From Acidovorax_G lacteus (GTDB taxonomy: Bacteria; Pseudomonadota; Gammaproteobacteria; Burkholderiales; Burkholderiaceae_C), in NCBI RefSeq assembly GCF_039540375.1, contig NZ_BAABEX010000002.1, positions 54,727-118,726 on the forward strand: a stretch of 64,000 nt of DNA, in the 5' to 3' direction. The position numbers were made by a program, and so were the translations under genes. The notes beneath the pieces are model-generated. The model searched no databases, had not been told where the DNA came from, and was given only the letters and a program-made list of their open reading frames with translations. Shown piece by piece: positions 23,509 through 32,958 of the stretch. The stretch's first letter is position 1; each line of letters begins with the position of its first letter.

Positions 23509-24852
23509 TCAGGCGTCCTGTTTGTCAGCGTAGGGATTGTGCGCGGTCTTGAACTCGATGCGCAGCGGAGTGCCCACCAGTTTGAACTCCTTGCGGAACC
23601 GCCCTTCCAGGAAGCGCTTGTACGCATCGCTGACGTGCTCCAGCGAGTTTCCGTGGATCACGATCACCGGAGGGTTCATGCCTCCCTGGTGCGCGTAGCG
23701 CATCTTGGGACGGTATCCCCCTGCTCGTTTCGGACTCTGAAACTGCACCGATTCGAGCAACACCCGCGTCAGCACCGGGGTGGGCATCTTGCAGGTGGCC
23801 GAGCGGTACGCTTCGCCGATGGCCGTCCACAGGGGCCCCAGCCCCTGCCGCTTCTTCGCCGAAATAAAGTGTAGCGGCGCAAATTTGAGGAATGCCAGTC
23901 GCGTCTCGATCGAACGCTCGAGCATCTGCCGCTGGTAGTCGTCGATCGCGTCCCACTTGTTGATGGCCAATACGACCGCACGCCCGCTCTCCAGCGCATA
24001 CCCCGCAATGTGGGCATCCTGATCGGTGACGCCCTGGGTTGCATCGATCAGGAGCAAGACCACATGCGCCGACTCGATGGCCTGCAAGGTCTTGACGACA
24101 GAAAATTTTTCAATCGCCTCAAACACCTTGCCGCGACGGCGCAGCCCTGCGGTGTCGATGAGCTCGTAGCGCTGCCCTCCACGTTCAAACGGCACGGTGA
24201 TGGCGTCGCGCGTGGTCCCCGGCATGTCGAAGGCGACGAGGCGCTCCTCACCCAGCCACGTGTTGATCAAGGTCGATTTGCCCGCGTTGGGGCGGCCAGC
24301 TACCGCCAGGCGGATCGCACCGGAATCCTCACCAGCGTCTTCGCTCTCCTCGCCGGCCCAGGGAACCAGGTCCAGCGCTCGGTCAACCAGCGAGCGTACG
24401 CCCTGTCCGTGAGCCGCTGAGACTGCCTGAACCTCACCCAGCGCGAGTTCGTAAAACTCTGCGAGTTGCACGCCCTCCAGCATCCCTTCCGCCTTGTTGG
24501 CGACCAGCACGGTAGGTTTGCCCAACCGCCGGAGATAGTTCGCAATGTCGTGATCCTGAGCCGACAAACCTGCTCGGGCATCCACCACGAACACCACTAC
24601 GTCGGCCTCGGCAACAGCCTGCTGCGTCTGCTTGGCCATCTCGCGGTAGATGCCAGCTGAGGCATCAGGCTCAAAGCCGCCGGTATCAATCACGATGAAC
24701 TCGCGCTTGCCCTGACGGCCATTCCCGTAGTGCCGGTCCCGCGTAAGCCCCGCAAAATCGGCCACGATGGCATCGCGACTCTTCGTCAACCGGTTGAACA
24801 GGGTCGATTTGCCAACGTTCGGGCGCCCCACCAGGGCAATCACAGGTTTCAT
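23509..24852 (-). CDS. der: Ribosome biogenesis GTPase Der (EngA)
   Basis: Der is a double-GTPase required for 50S assembly. The 447-residue product has G domain 1 with GRPNVGKST at residues 9-17 and DTGGFEPDA, then G domain 2 with a second P-loop GRPNAGKST, DTAGLRRRGK and NKWDAID. It ends with the KH-like domain (PPVIVIHGN). The ATG at 24852 is 7 bases after the bamB stop. It is the last gene of the hisS-yfgM-bamB-der run. Confidence 0.97.
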   Translation of the reverse strand: MKPVIALVGRPNVGKSTLFNRLTKSRDAIVADFAGLTRDRHYGNGRQGKREFIVIDTGGFEPDASAGIYREMAKQTQQAVAEADVVVFVVDARAGLSAQDHDIANYLRRLGKPTVLVANKAEGMLEGVQLAEFYELALGEVQAVSAAHGQGVRSLVDRALDLVPWAGEESEDAGEDSGAIRLAVAGRPNAGKSTLINTWLGEERLVAFDMPGTTRDAITVPFERGGQRYELIDTAGLRRRGKVFEAIEKFSVVKTLQAIESAHVVLLLIDATQGVTDQDAHIAGYALESGRAVVLAINKWDAIDDYQRQMLERSIETRLAFLKFAPLHFISAKKRQGLGPLWTAIGEAYRSATCKMPTPVLTRVLLESVQFQSPKRAGGYRPKMRYAHQGGMNPPVIVIHGNSLEHVSDAYKRFLEGRFRKEFKLVGTPLRIEFKTAHNPYADKQDA

Positions 24853-24859
24853 GCGTCAA

Positions 24860-26023
24860 TCACTCCGGTCGGAAGCCGAAAAGGGCCCCGGAGCGTGTCA
24901 GCACCACCAAGGTGTCGCCTGCTACAACGGGAGCGGCTGCGATGCCGGAACCATCGGTGGTCAAACGATTCAGAGGCGAGCCGTCTTCGCGAGACAGCAG
25001 ATGCACCAGTCCCGACTCGTCGCCCACGACCACAGAGCGGCCGAGGACCAGCGGCGCGGTAAGCTGCCGGTGCTTGAGACGGTCTGTCGACCACACCCGA
25101 GCACCGTCGCGCCGGGCGAATGCCACCACCGCACCGTTGGCTTCGGTCGCGTACACCTTGTCCGCATCACCATCCACGCCCTGCGCGCCAGAGGCGGCCA
25201 CAGCCCATACCGTGGCGGCGCGGCTCACATCCACGCAGCCCACCGCGGCCTGAAAAGCGCGCGCGCAGACCGTGGTGCCATGACGCGATGTGCGCCCCAC
25301 CAGCTCCACCAGTCGCTCAACGTCGTTGGTGCCGCGGGGAACCGCCAGCGGACTGTCCCAGAGCAGGTTGCCGTTGTCGGGGTTGACAGCGAAAAGCCGT
25401 CCGCCAGCCCCGGCAAGCAGTGTGTTGCCCGAAGGCACCAACACCCCCGCCTGACGAAGTACCAACGGCTCGCCGCTGCGCTGCTGCGACCAGAGGCGGC
25501 GACCGGTGTCGGCATCGTACGCAGCCAGCGTCTTGTCAGCGGTTGCCACGAACACCCGTCCGCCTGCCACCAAAGGGCTGGTGTAGACACTACCGCTCAG
25601 ACGTTGCCGCCAGAGCTCCTTGCCATCCTTGTAGGTTGCCAGCACATTGCTGCGCAGGACAACAGCCACGCGGCTGCCATCAAACCCAGCGCCTGCACTG
25701 AGCCCCTCGGCCACCGGAGCGCGCCAGACTTCTCTCCCTGTACGCGCATCCAATACGGTGACCGCGTCATCGGAGGGGATCGCCATCAATGCGCCTTGCG
25801 CCTGGATCTCAAGCGGCATCTTGCCAGGCGGATTGACACGCGCACTCCAAGCCTGCTTGACCCCCAGCAGCGGCACGTTGGCTCCCAAATCCGCTGGGGT
25901 TGGCTTGGGCGCGGACTTGCCTCCCCACAGCGCGCAGCCCGGCAAGGCTGCAGCCAACGCAGCGGCCAAGAGCCAGGCCCTCCACGAGCGCCGGCCTGTG
26001 AACGTCGTCGAAACTGAAATCAC
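24860..26023 (-). CDS. bamB: Outer membrane protein assembly lipoprotein BamB
   Basis: BamB is the beta-propeller lipoprotein of the BAM complex that inserts beta-barrel proteins into the outer membrane. The 387-residue product has a signal with the lipobox LPGC (C30), then PQQ-like propeller blades such as VTVLDARTGREVWRAPV and LAAYDADTGRRLWSQQ. The GTG at 26023 overlaps the stop of the yfgM gene as GTGA, which fixes the start and suggests coupled translation. der follows 7 bases after its stop. Confidence 0.95.
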   Translation of the reverse strand: MISVSTTFTGRRSWRAWLLAAALAAALPGCALWGGKSAPKPTPADLGANVPLLGVKQAWSARVNPPGKMPLEIQAQGALMAIPSDDAVTVLDARTGREVWRAPVAEGLSAGAGFDGSRVAVVLRSNVLATYKDGKELWRQRLSGSVYTSPLVAGGRVFVATADKTLAAYDADTGRRLWSQQRSGEPLVLRQAGVLVPSGNTLLAGAGGRLFAVNPDNGNLLWDSPLAVPRGTNDVERLVELVGRTSRHGTTVCARAFQAAVGCVDVSRAATVWAVAASGAQGVDGDADKVYATEANGAVVAFARRDGARVWSTDRLKHRQLTAPLVLGRSVVVGDESGLVHLLSREDGSPLNRLTTDGSGIAAAPVVAGDTLVVLTRSGALFGFRPE

Positions 26024-26697
26024 GAGCGACCTCCCGCGGCGCCGGCAGACGCCGGCTCGACGCTGACACCCAGCGCATTGAGTTTCACCTCGACGATTCG
26101 ACGATACTCGACGCCCTCTTGCAGGCCAGACCACGCCTTGCGATAGGCCTCTGCCGCCTCAGCCGCCTTGCCCTGTGCAACCAGAATGTCGCCTGTGCGG
26201 TCTGCTACCACCGCATCAAACTCCGGAGGATGCTTCACCGCCAGCGCGGCAAGGGCTGCGTCGTAGTCCTTCTTGTCCATCAATAGCGCAGCGAGGCGCA
26301 GCCGGGCGATCGACTTGTAGCCTTCATCGCGGCCGGAATCGGCAAGCCACTGGAGCGTGGCCTTGGCACTGTCCAGTTGCCCAGCGTCCACCTGCTGCTT
26401 GGCCAACGACAGCGCGGCCTGCGCAGTCTGCATGGCCGAGGGGAATCGTGCCTTGAGATCGCCGAACGCCTGCTCCGCACGGCCGCCGTCGGCTTGCCGG
26501 AGTGCGGCTTCCACGGAGTCGGACAAGGCAGCGGCTTGTGTGGCCTGGCGCACCTGCCACCATTGGTAACCGTTCCAGCCCAGCACGGCACCAGACACCA
26601 GCACGACCACCGAGGTGATGAGAGTGCCCCATGTCTTCCAAAAGTGCTTGAGCTGGTCGATCTGTTCCTGCTCTTCGAGGTCCAAGTGAGTTGCCAT
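26020..26697 (-). CDS. yfgM: YfgM-type tetratricopeptide membrane protein
   Basis: The 225-residue product has a short cytoplasmic N terminus (MATHLDLEEQEQIDQLKHFW) and one membrane segment (LITSVVVLVSGAVLGWNGYQ). A periplasmic tetratricopeptide domain of the TPR_21 type follows. In enterobacteria YfgM is an ancillary SecYEG/PpiD chaperone partner. The gene order hisS-yfgM-bamB-der is conserved. The ATG at 26697 lies 8 bases after the hisS stop. Confidence 0.92.
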   Translation of the reverse strand: MATHLDLEEQEQIDQLKHFWKTWGTLITSVVVLVSGAVLGWNGYQWWQVRQATQAAALSDSVEAALRQADGGRAEQAFGDLKARFPSAMQTAQAALSLAKQQVDAGQLDSAKATLQWLADSGRDEGYKSIARLRLAALLMDKKDYDAALAALAVKHPPEFDAVVADRTGDILVAQGKAAEAAEAYRKAWSGLQEGVEYRRIVEVKLNALGVSVEPASAGAAGGRS

Positions 26698-26705
26698 GGG
26701 ATGTA

Positions 26706-28037
26706 TCAGGTTAGGTCTTGAGATTGTAGGGAGGACACCCAGACGGAAAGATCGGCCAACGAATGTTCGGCCTGCACACCCGCGCCGTCGCGCAGCTGCT
26801 TCACCACGACGGCATCCCGAGCCAGTTCATCGGCGCCGAAGACCAACGCTACGCGTGCTCCACTGGCATCGGCCTTCTTGAACTGCGACTTCATGCTCCC
26901 CATGCCTTCGCCACCGGCCGACGCATGCATTTGCACCCGGATGCCTCTCTGGCGCAATTGCTGCAGCACTTGCATCACACGAGGCAGCGAGTCGGCGTCG
27001 GGCACTACGGCGTACACGTCTGGTACTGGCGGCGGCGGCGTCTTCGCATGCTCCCGTACCAGTTCGAGCACCCGCTCAACGCCCAACGCCCAGCCCACCG
27101 CGGGCGCCGCCTTTCCGCCGATCTGCTCGATCAGGTAGTCGTAACGACCTCCCCCGCAGATGGTGCCTTGAGAGCCAAGACGATCGGTGACAAACTCAAA
27201 CACCGTCAGGTTGTAATAGTCCATCCCCCGAACCAGTCGCGGATTCACAGTCCACTCAACACCGGCTGCGTCCAGAATGCGCTGCACCTGGTGGAAATGC
27301 GCGGCGGAACGCTCGCCCAGGTAATCCATGAGCCGAGGCGCCTGGTTCACCAACTCCTGCATGGTCGGGTTCTTGGTGTCGAGGATGCGCAGAGGATTGC
27401 TGTGCAGCCGACGGAGTGCGTCTTCGTCAAGCTGCGACGCGTGTGCCTCCAAGTAGGCGATTAGTGCTTCACGGTGGGCCTTGCGTTCGTGCGGCTCGCC
27501 CAGGCTGTTGAGTTCGAGGCGAACGCCTTCCAGGCCGAGTCGACGCCACAAAGTGTGGGCCATCAGGATCAGTTCAGCATCCACCTCGGCCCCGGCAAAT
27601 CCCAAGGCCTCAGCTCCTATCTGGTGAAACTGCCTGTACCGACCGCGTTGCGGACGCTCGTGGCGGAACATCGGCCCCATGTAGTAGAGGCGCTTGCCGC
27701 CCTCGTACAGCAGCGAGTGCTCTGCGACCGCGCGAACCACCCCTGCGGTAGCCTCAGGACGCAAGGTCAGGTGCTCGCCGTTCAGCCGGTCTTCGAAGGA
27801 ATACATCTCCTTCTCGACGATGTCCGTGACCTCGCCAAGTCCGCGCACGAACAAACCCGTGGGTTCGACGATCGGCGTACGGATATTCCGGTAGCCGTAG
27901 GTCGCCATCAGATCCCGCACCAAGGCTTCCAGCCACTCCCATGTGGCCGAGTCAGGCGGCAGGATGTCATTCATACCCTTCACGCCGACGAGTTTCTCAG
28001 GGCGGGAAGCGGCTTGCGAGGAGTTAGCAGACGGCAC
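26706..28037 (-). CDS. hisS: Histidyl-tRNA synthetase (GTG start)
   Basis: A class II aminoacyl-tRNA synthetase that charges tRNA-His. The 443-residue product contains VKGMNDILPPDS near the N terminus, motif 2 MFRHERPQRGRYRQFHQIG, the histidine-specific GLVRGMDYYNLTVFE-like and GGGRYDYL segments, and a C-terminal anticodon-binding domain. The start is taken as the GTG at 28037: a stop lies four codons upstream and about 16 residues precede the conserved core. No good ribosome site is visible. ispG ends 74 bases upstream. Confidence 0.95.
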   Translation of the reverse strand: MPSANSSQAASRPEKLVGVKGMNDILPPDSATWEWLEALVRDLMATYGYRNIRTPIVEPTGLFVRGLGEVTDIVEKEMYSFEDRLNGEHLTLRPEATAGVVRAVAEHSLLYEGGKRLYYMGPMFRHERPQRGRYRQFHQIGAEALGFAGAEVDAELILMAHTLWRRLGLEGVRLELNSLGEPHERKAHREALIAYLEAHASQLDEDALRRLHSNPLRILDTKNPTMQELVNQAPRLMDYLGERSAAHFHQVQRILDAAGVEWTVNPRLVRGMDYYNLTVFEFVTDRLGSQGTICGGGRYDYLIEQIGGKAAPAVGWALGVERVLELVREHAKTPPPPVPDVYAVVPDADSLPRVMQVLQQLRQRGIRVQMHASAGGEGMGSMKSQFKKADASGARVALVFGADELARDAVVVKQLRDGAGVQAEHSLADLSVWVSSLQSQDLT

Positions 28038-28111
28038 GTTAGATGATCAAAAATTGGAAAGAGGATAAAACCAATACAGGAAAGCGCGGCATTGCAACGC
28101 CGGCAACTGAC

Positions 28112-29392
28112 TCAGTCCGGGGTCTTCGCGCTGCCGAAGCGCTGTTCTACGTAGCGTTCAACCAGCGCTTGGAATTCTTCGGCGATACGCTCCCCCCGAA
28201 GGGTCAGCGCCTTTTCGCCGTCGATGAACACAGGAGCCGCTGGGGCCTCACCGGTACCCGGGAGGCTGATGCCAATATCAGCGTGCTTGCTCTCGCCCGG
28301 GCCGTTGACGATGCACCCCATCACGGCGACCTTCATGCCCTCAACGCCCGGATAGCGTTGCCTCCAGACCGGCATCTGCATGCGCAGAAAATCGTCGATT
28401 TGCTTGGCCAACTCCTGGAATGTGGTGCTGGTCGTGCGACCGCAGCCAGGACAGGCGGTGACACTGGGCACAAACATGCGCAGCCCCATCGACTGAAGAA
28501 TTTCTGCCGCGACGACCACCTCTTGCGTCCGGGCCTCACCCGGCTGAGGCGTGAGCGAAACGCGGATGGTATCGCCGATACCCTCCTGCAGCAGGATGGA
28601 GAGCGCCGTCGCCGATGCGACCGTGCCCTTGGTGCCCATGCCAGCTTCCGTCAGGCCTAGATGCAAGGCGTAGTCGCATCGCCGCGCCAGTTCGCGGTAG
28701 ACGGCGACCAGATCTTGTACGCCACTGACTTTGCAAGACAGGATGACCTGATCAGGATTCATGCCCAACTGGACAGCGCGATCTGCCGAATCGACAGCCG
28801 ACGTCACCAAGGCCTCGTACATGACCTGCCGCACATCCCACGGCCTAGCTCGCGCACTGTTTTCGTCCATAAGACGTGCCAGTAGTTCCTGGTCCAGGCT
28901 GCCCCAGTTGACACCGATACGCACCGGCCGATCCCAACGCATGGCCGCCTCGATCATCTGAGCGAATTGCGTGTCCTTCTTGTCGCCTTTGCCCACATTT
29001 CCCGGGTTGATGCGGTACTTCGACAAGGCCTCGGCGCACGCCGGATGGTCGGTCAACAAGCGGTGTCCGTTGTAGTGAAAATCGCCGACCAGCGGGACCA
29101 CCTCTCCCATCCGGTCCAGCTGCTCACGGATATGGGGGACTGCCGCAGCGGCTTCCGGGGTGTTGACCGTGATGCGAACAAACTCTGATCCTGCGCGGGC
29201 CAGTTCCTTGACCTGGATCGCTGTCCCGATGACGTCGACCGTGTCGGTGTTTGTCATCGACTGGATACGCACCGGCGCATCTCCGCCGACGGTGACAACG
29301 TGGCCCCCCCACGATACCCGGGCCTGGCGGGAGCGACGGGGCAAGGGCTGTGCCAACGGTATCGCGGAAGCAGAAAGGTTCATGGTGATCAC
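28112..29392 (-). CDS. ispG: 4-hydroxy-3-methylbut-2-en-1-yl diphosphate synthase (IspG/GcpE)
   Basis: It carries out the penultimate step of the MEP isoprenoid pathway with a [4Fe-4S] cluster. The 426-residue product has the TIM-barrel start SWGGHVVTVGGDAPVRIQSM and the cluster region TACPGCGRTTSTTFQEL with the third Cys in MGCIVNGPGESKHADIGI. The GTG at 29392 overlaps the rodZ-like stop as GTGA and has GAGG about 4 bases before it. An ATG three codons later (29383) is the alternative start. It is upstream of hisS. Confidence 0.95.
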   Translation of the reverse strand: MITMNLSASAIPLAQPLPRRSRQARVSWGGHVVTVGGDAPVRIQSMTNTDTVDVIGTAIQVKELARAGSEFVRITVNTPEAAAAVPHIREQLDRMGEVVPLVGDFHYNGHRLLTDHPACAEALSKYRINPGNVGKGDKKDTQFAQMIEAAMRWDRPVRIGVNWGSLDQELLARLMDENSARARPWDVRQVMYEALVTSAVDSADRAVQLGMNPDQVILSCKVSGVQDLVAVYRELARRCDYALHLGLTEAGMGTKGTVASATALSILLQEGIGDTIRVSLTPQPGEARTQEVVVAAEILQSMGLRMFVPSVTACPGCGRTTSTTFQELAKQIDDFLRMQMPVWRQRYPGVEGMKVAVMGCIVNGPGESKHADIGISLPGTGEAPAAPVFIDGEKALTLRGERIAEEFQALVERYVEQRFGSAKTPD

Positions 29393-30381
29393 TTGACCTC
29401 GAATCGGGCAACGTTCTCGCGTGCCAAGCCTTCAAGACTGAACGGCTTGCCACGGACCAGCACTTCGGTTGCATCAGAACGGCCTACCACCACTGCCAGC
29501 GGTGGCGTCCCAGAGACGGAAGCCGACTCATCGGCCGCGAGGGTCTTTTGGAACACGACGTTGCCGCCCATATCCTTCACCTGAACCCAAGAAGACGCCC
29601 GGGCTCGGAACACAACCAAGCCGCTCGCGGCAACATCCGCGGAGGAAGGCGCTGCCGTGACGGCAGCCGAGCCTGCGGGCGACATGGAGACTCCCAGCGA
29701 GTGGGGGGCAGACGCCTGCACGACTGGTACCGATGCAACACTATCCGGCGCGGCAGAGGAAGGCATAGCCGAAGTCGGTGACGGCTCGGCAACGCCGGCC
29801 GCAGGAGCCACCGCCGGAGGAGGCGCCACCGTAACCGCACCCACCGAGGGCGGTTCCGTGGCCGTCACGCCCGTCGATACAGACGGCTGCAGAGACACCG
29901 GTGTTGTCGAGGCAGCCAAACGCTGCGACCATGAACTCAGATCCCCGGGCAACCACCAGATCAGTCCAGCACCCAAGAGCAAGGCAGCGATGAGCCACAG
30001 CGGCCCCCGCTGAAAAGTTCCAGGAGAGGGCAGACCTGTACCCGGCTTGACCGGTGTATTCAATCCTTGGGGCTGCTGGTTCAGGCGCGGGCTGTCCGTC
30101 TGCGGCAACAATCCCAGGACTTCGGAAGCATCCAAACGCAAAGTCCGGCAGATGCTAGACGCAAGCGCCCGCACGAATACCATGTCCGGCAGCTGGTCAT
30201 GGCGGTCTGCCTCTAGCGCCTCCAGTTTGTGCACCGGCACTTTCAAGGCCATCGCCAAGGCCTCGACATGCATGCCGGCAGACTCTCGGGCCGCTCTGAG
30301 CACCTGCCCCGCTGTGCGGGCAGAGGATCCTGCCGGCGACGATGCCGGCGAGCCGAGCAGCGTATCGACCTGCTCACTCAT
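29389..30381 (-). CDS. rodZ: RodZ-like helix-turn-helix membrane protein
   Basis: A bitopic cell-shape protein that links MreB to the wall machinery in rods. The 330-residue product has an N-terminal Xre-like HTH_25 domain (about 24-87, GQVLRAARESAGMHVEALAM), a linker and one membrane segment (about 127-145). A Ser/Ala/Val-rich periplasmic linker follows, and a DUF4115 domain at about 255-330 (VVFRARASSWVQVKDMGG). GGGAG lies 6 bases before the ATG at 30381. The start overlaps the end of pilF by 8 bases. Confidence 0.88.
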   Translation of the reverse strand: MSEQVDTLLGSPASSPAGSSARTAGQVLRAARESAGMHVEALAMALKVPVHKLEALEADRHDQLPDMVFVRALASSICRTLRLDASEVLGLLPQTDSPRLNQQPQGLNTPVKPGTGLPSPGTFQRGPLWLIAALLLGAGLIWWLPGDLSSWSQRLAASTTPVSLQPSVSTGVTATEPPSVGAVTVAPPPAVAPAAGVAEPSPTSAMPSSAAPDSVASVPVVQASAPHSLGVSMSPAGSAAVTAAPSSADVAASGLVVFRARASSWVQVKDMGGNVVFQKTLAADESASVSGTPPLAVVVGRSDATEVLVRGKPFSLEGLARENVARFEVK

Positions 30382-31198
30382 GAAAAGCTCCCCGCTCAAA
30401 AGAGGCCAATTCGCGCGAATCTGGAAAACGTCTGCGAAGTTGCTCCGCAAGTTGCCGCATCGCCACCGTATCTCCCAACTGCCGCTCAATCTTGATGCCA
30501 AGCCACAGGGACTCCGCATTTGCAAACTCGCCATTGTTCAAGCGGCGAACATAAAACTGCGCCCGAGTAAGCTCGTTGCGACGCAGCAGAAGCGCCCCAA
30601 GGTGGTACGCCACCACCGGATTGGCTGCATCGAGTTCGTAGGCCCTGAGCAACACCTGCTCTGCCTGAGCAAACTGCTGCGCTCCGACCAAACACAGGCC
30701 CTGCGCCATCAACGTTTTGCCGCGCGCGGTGTACGCGGGGTTGGCTAGCGCCCGCACGAAAACCTGATCGGCTTCCGCATAGCGACCCTGCTGGCACAAC
30801 AGCCAAGCCTGGTTGTGCAGGATATTCGCGTCGTTCGGACGCAGCGCGAGTGCCCGTCGAAAGCTCTCATCAGCCAGGCCAAGATCACCGAGCCGCATGT
30901 AGATGAGCCCGCGCATGTTGTGAGCATCGGGATACGCAGGGTCTGCGGCCAAAGACTGCTTCACCTCATCGAGCGCCACCGTCGTCTGCCCGTTCTCGAA
31001 GTAATTGGACGCAAGTTCCAGCCGAATGCGCGCCCGGCGCCTTTGCTCAGGCTCGTCCGAGGCCGTCACGATGGTCGACGCGCCGTCGGTGGCTACCGAC
31101 GGACTGCTCGCGCAGCCGGACAGCAAGGCGATGGCAGCCAGCCCTACAAGAGCCGCCAGACCGGTCGACCACATGCGCACAGAAGGGAACAGGATCAC
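30374..31198 (-). CDS. pilF: PilF/PilW-type tetratricopeptide lipoprotein (GTG start)
   Basis: PilF/PilW is an outer-membrane pilotin lipoprotein that supports assembly of the type IV pilus secretin. The 274-residue product has a lipoprotein signal with LSGC, followed by TPR repeats such as DAHNMRGLIYMRLGDLGLAD and ANILHNQAWLLCQQGRYAEA. The GTG at 31198 has GAGGAG about 9 bases upstream; the ATG eight codons later (31174) lacks a ribosome site. It lies between rlmN and rodZ, the standard order in this group. Confidence 0.9.
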   Translation of the reverse strand: MILFPSVRMWSTGLAALVGLAAIALLSGCASSPSVATDGASTIVTASDEPEQRRRARIRLELASNYFENGQTTVALDEVKQSLAADPAYPDAHNMRGLIYMRLGDLGLADESFRRALALRPNDANILHNQAWLLCQQGRYAEADQVFVRALANPAYTARGKTLMAQGLCLVGAQQFAQAEQVLLRAYELDAANPVVAYHLGALLLRRNELTRAQFYVRRLNNGEFANAESLWLGIKIERQLGDTVAMRQLAEQLRRRFPDSRELASFERGAFHE

Positions 31199-31224
31199 GT
31201 TGGCAGTCTCCTCAGGGGAACATA

Positions 31225-32346
31225 TCAATGGACGGGCTTGAGAGGAATCGTGCGCTGCCTGGCCATGCGGTCCACGGCATTGGTACGGTCCATGACTTCC
31301 CCTGCCAATTGGCCACAAGCGGCATCGATGTCGTCGCCACGCGTCTTCCGGACGGTGGTGACGATACCTGCATCGACAAGAATCTGCGCGAATGCCTGCA
31401 CCACCCGATCAGGTGAACGATGCAGCCCTGAAGCAGGGAATGGATTGAACGGAATCAGATTGAACTTACAGCGAAAACCCGCACCTTGCCTCGAGGAAAC
31501 CATGTCCACGAGTTCACGAGCATGCGCAGGACTGTCGTTGACACCATCCAGCATGCAGTACTCCAACGTAATGAAGTCACGGGGTGCATGTGCGAGGTAG
31601 CGAGTGCAAGCGTCCAGCAGTTCTGCCAGGGGGTATTTGCGGTTCAGGGGAACAAGATGGTCCCGAAGAGCATCGTTGGGGGCGTGCAAGGACACTGCCA
31701 ACGCAACCGGGCAATCCTGCGCCAAGCGATCCATCATGGGCACCACACCTGACGTGGACACGGTCACCCTGCGCCGCGACAAACCATAGCCGTGATCGTC
31801 GAGCATCGCCCTGAGCGCGGGAACAAGAGCAGCATAGTTTTGCAACGGCTCCCCCATGCCCATCATCACCACGTTCGATATGACGCGCGTGTCGGTGCCG
31901 AGACGCCGACGGAGTGCATGCTCGGCATGCCACAACTGCGCCAATATCTCGGCGGTCGACAGATTGCGGCTGAAGCCTTGGTGCCCCGTAGAGCAAAACC
32001 GGCAGCCGACGGCGCATCCAGCCTGCGAGGACACACAAAGCGTCCCTCGGTCGTCCTCCGGGATGAAGACCGTTTCGACCGCGTTACCGCCACCCACATC
32101 GAACAACCATTTGACAGTCCCATCGGCTGACACGTGCTCGGAAACTACCGGCAGCGATGCCACGACTGCGCAGCCGTCGAGCTTGTCCCGCAAACTCTTG
32201 GCCAAGTCGCTCATGGCAGAAAAGTCCGCTGCGCCGCGCTGGTGAATCCAGCGGAATAGCTGCACTGCGCGGAAGCGCTTCTCGCCCAACTGCAAACAGA
32301 ATGCCGCCAGCCCATCCAGATCGAAGTCGAGAAGATTGGTCTTCAT
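31225..32346 (-). CDS. rlmN: Dual-specificity 23S rRNA/tRNA methyltransferase RlmN
   Basis: A radical SAM enzyme that makes 2-methyladenosine at A2503 of 23S rRNA and at A37 of some tRNAs. The 373-residue product has the cluster motif CAVGCRFC (C-x3-C-x2-C) preceded by RGTLCVSSQAG. NVVMMGMGEPLQNY, the catalytic C-terminal Cys in DAACGQLAGE, and the usual total length are also present. ATG at 32346. ndk lies 66 bases upstream and pilF starts 26 bases after the stop. Confidence 0.97.
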   Translation of the reverse strand: MKTNLLDFDLDGLAAFCLQLGEKRFRAVQLFRWIHQRGAADFSAMSDLAKSLRDKLDGCAVVASLPVVSEHVSADGTVKWLFDVGGGNAVETVFIPEDDRGTLCVSSQAGCAVGCRFCSTGHQGFSRNLSTAEILAQLWHAEHALRRRLGTDTRVISNVVMMGMGEPLQNYAALVPALRAMLDDHGYGLSRRRVTVSTSGVVPMMDRLAQDCPVALAVSLHAPNDALRDHLVPLNRKYPLAELLDACTRYLAHAPRDFITLEYCMLDGVNDSPAHARELVDMVSSRQGAGFRCKFNLIPFNPFPASGLHRSPDRVVQAFAQILVDAGIVTTVRKTRGDDIDAACGQLAGEVMDRTNAVDRMARQRTIPLKPVH

Positions 32347-32412
32347 GGCGGCAAAAGTCTCAAATCATGCTGGGGGGTCGATGCACGAAAGCGCTCCATC
32401 GCCCCGGGGTCA

Positions 32413-32838
32413 TCAACGTGCGAAGACGTTCATGCCAGCGAAGAAGAAGGCCACTTCGGCTTTGGCGGTATCAGGGCCGTCAGAACCATGCACGGCGTTG
32501 GCATCGATGCTGTCAGCAAAGTCGGCACGGATGGTGCCGGCCTCTGCCTTCTTGGGATCGGTCGCGCCCATGAGTTCACGGTTCTTGAGAATGGCATTCT
32601 CGCCTTCGAGCACCTGGATCATGACGGGGCCGGACACCATGAAGTCCACGAGGTCCTTGAAGAAGGGGCGCTCTTTGTGCACGGCATAGAACTGCTCGGC
32701 CTCTTGGCGCGACAAATGGGCCATGCGGGCGGCGACAACCTTCAAACCAGCCGCTTCGAAGCGGGCATAAATCTGACCGATCACGTTTTTGGCAACGGCG
32801 TCGGGCTTGATGATGGAGAGAGTGCGTTCGATGGCCAT
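32413..32838 (-). CDS. ndk: Nucleoside diphosphate kinase
   Basis: It balances NTP and dNTP pools by phosphate transfer through a phosphohistidine. The 141-residue product is full length. It shows ERTLSIIKPDAVAKNVIG at the N terminus and the catalytic H117 in NAVHGSDGPDTA. The ATG at 32838 is the family start. It is the first gene of the ndk-rlmN-pilF-rodZ-ispG-hisS run. Confidence 0.98.
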   Translation of the reverse strand: MAIERTLSIIKPDAVAKNVIGQIYARFEAAGLKVVAARMAHLSRQEAEQFYAVHKERPFFKDLVDFMVSGPVMIQVLEGENAILKNRELMGATDPKKAEAGTIRADFADSIDANAVHGSDGPDTAKAEVAFFFAGMNVFAR

Positions 32839-32891
32839 AGTGTTTTCCTGGTTAGCAAAGAAAGGGGCAGCAGACAAGCGCCTGCCAAGAC

Positions 32892-32914
32892 AAAGCCCGT
32901 GATTCTAACGGGCT
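32892..32914 (-). terminator. Probable terminator of scpB-rluB
   Basis: A 7-bp stem AGCCCGT/ACGGGCT (32894-32900 with 32908-32914) with a 7-base loop is followed on the minus strand by a short T-rich stretch (TTGTCTTG). It lies between the rluB stop and the ndk start. The T run is imperfect. Confidence 0.55.
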
Positions 32915-32958
32915 GCAAAAGGGTCTAGCGGCCGGAAGGCCCGGCCTCAGCAAGGGAC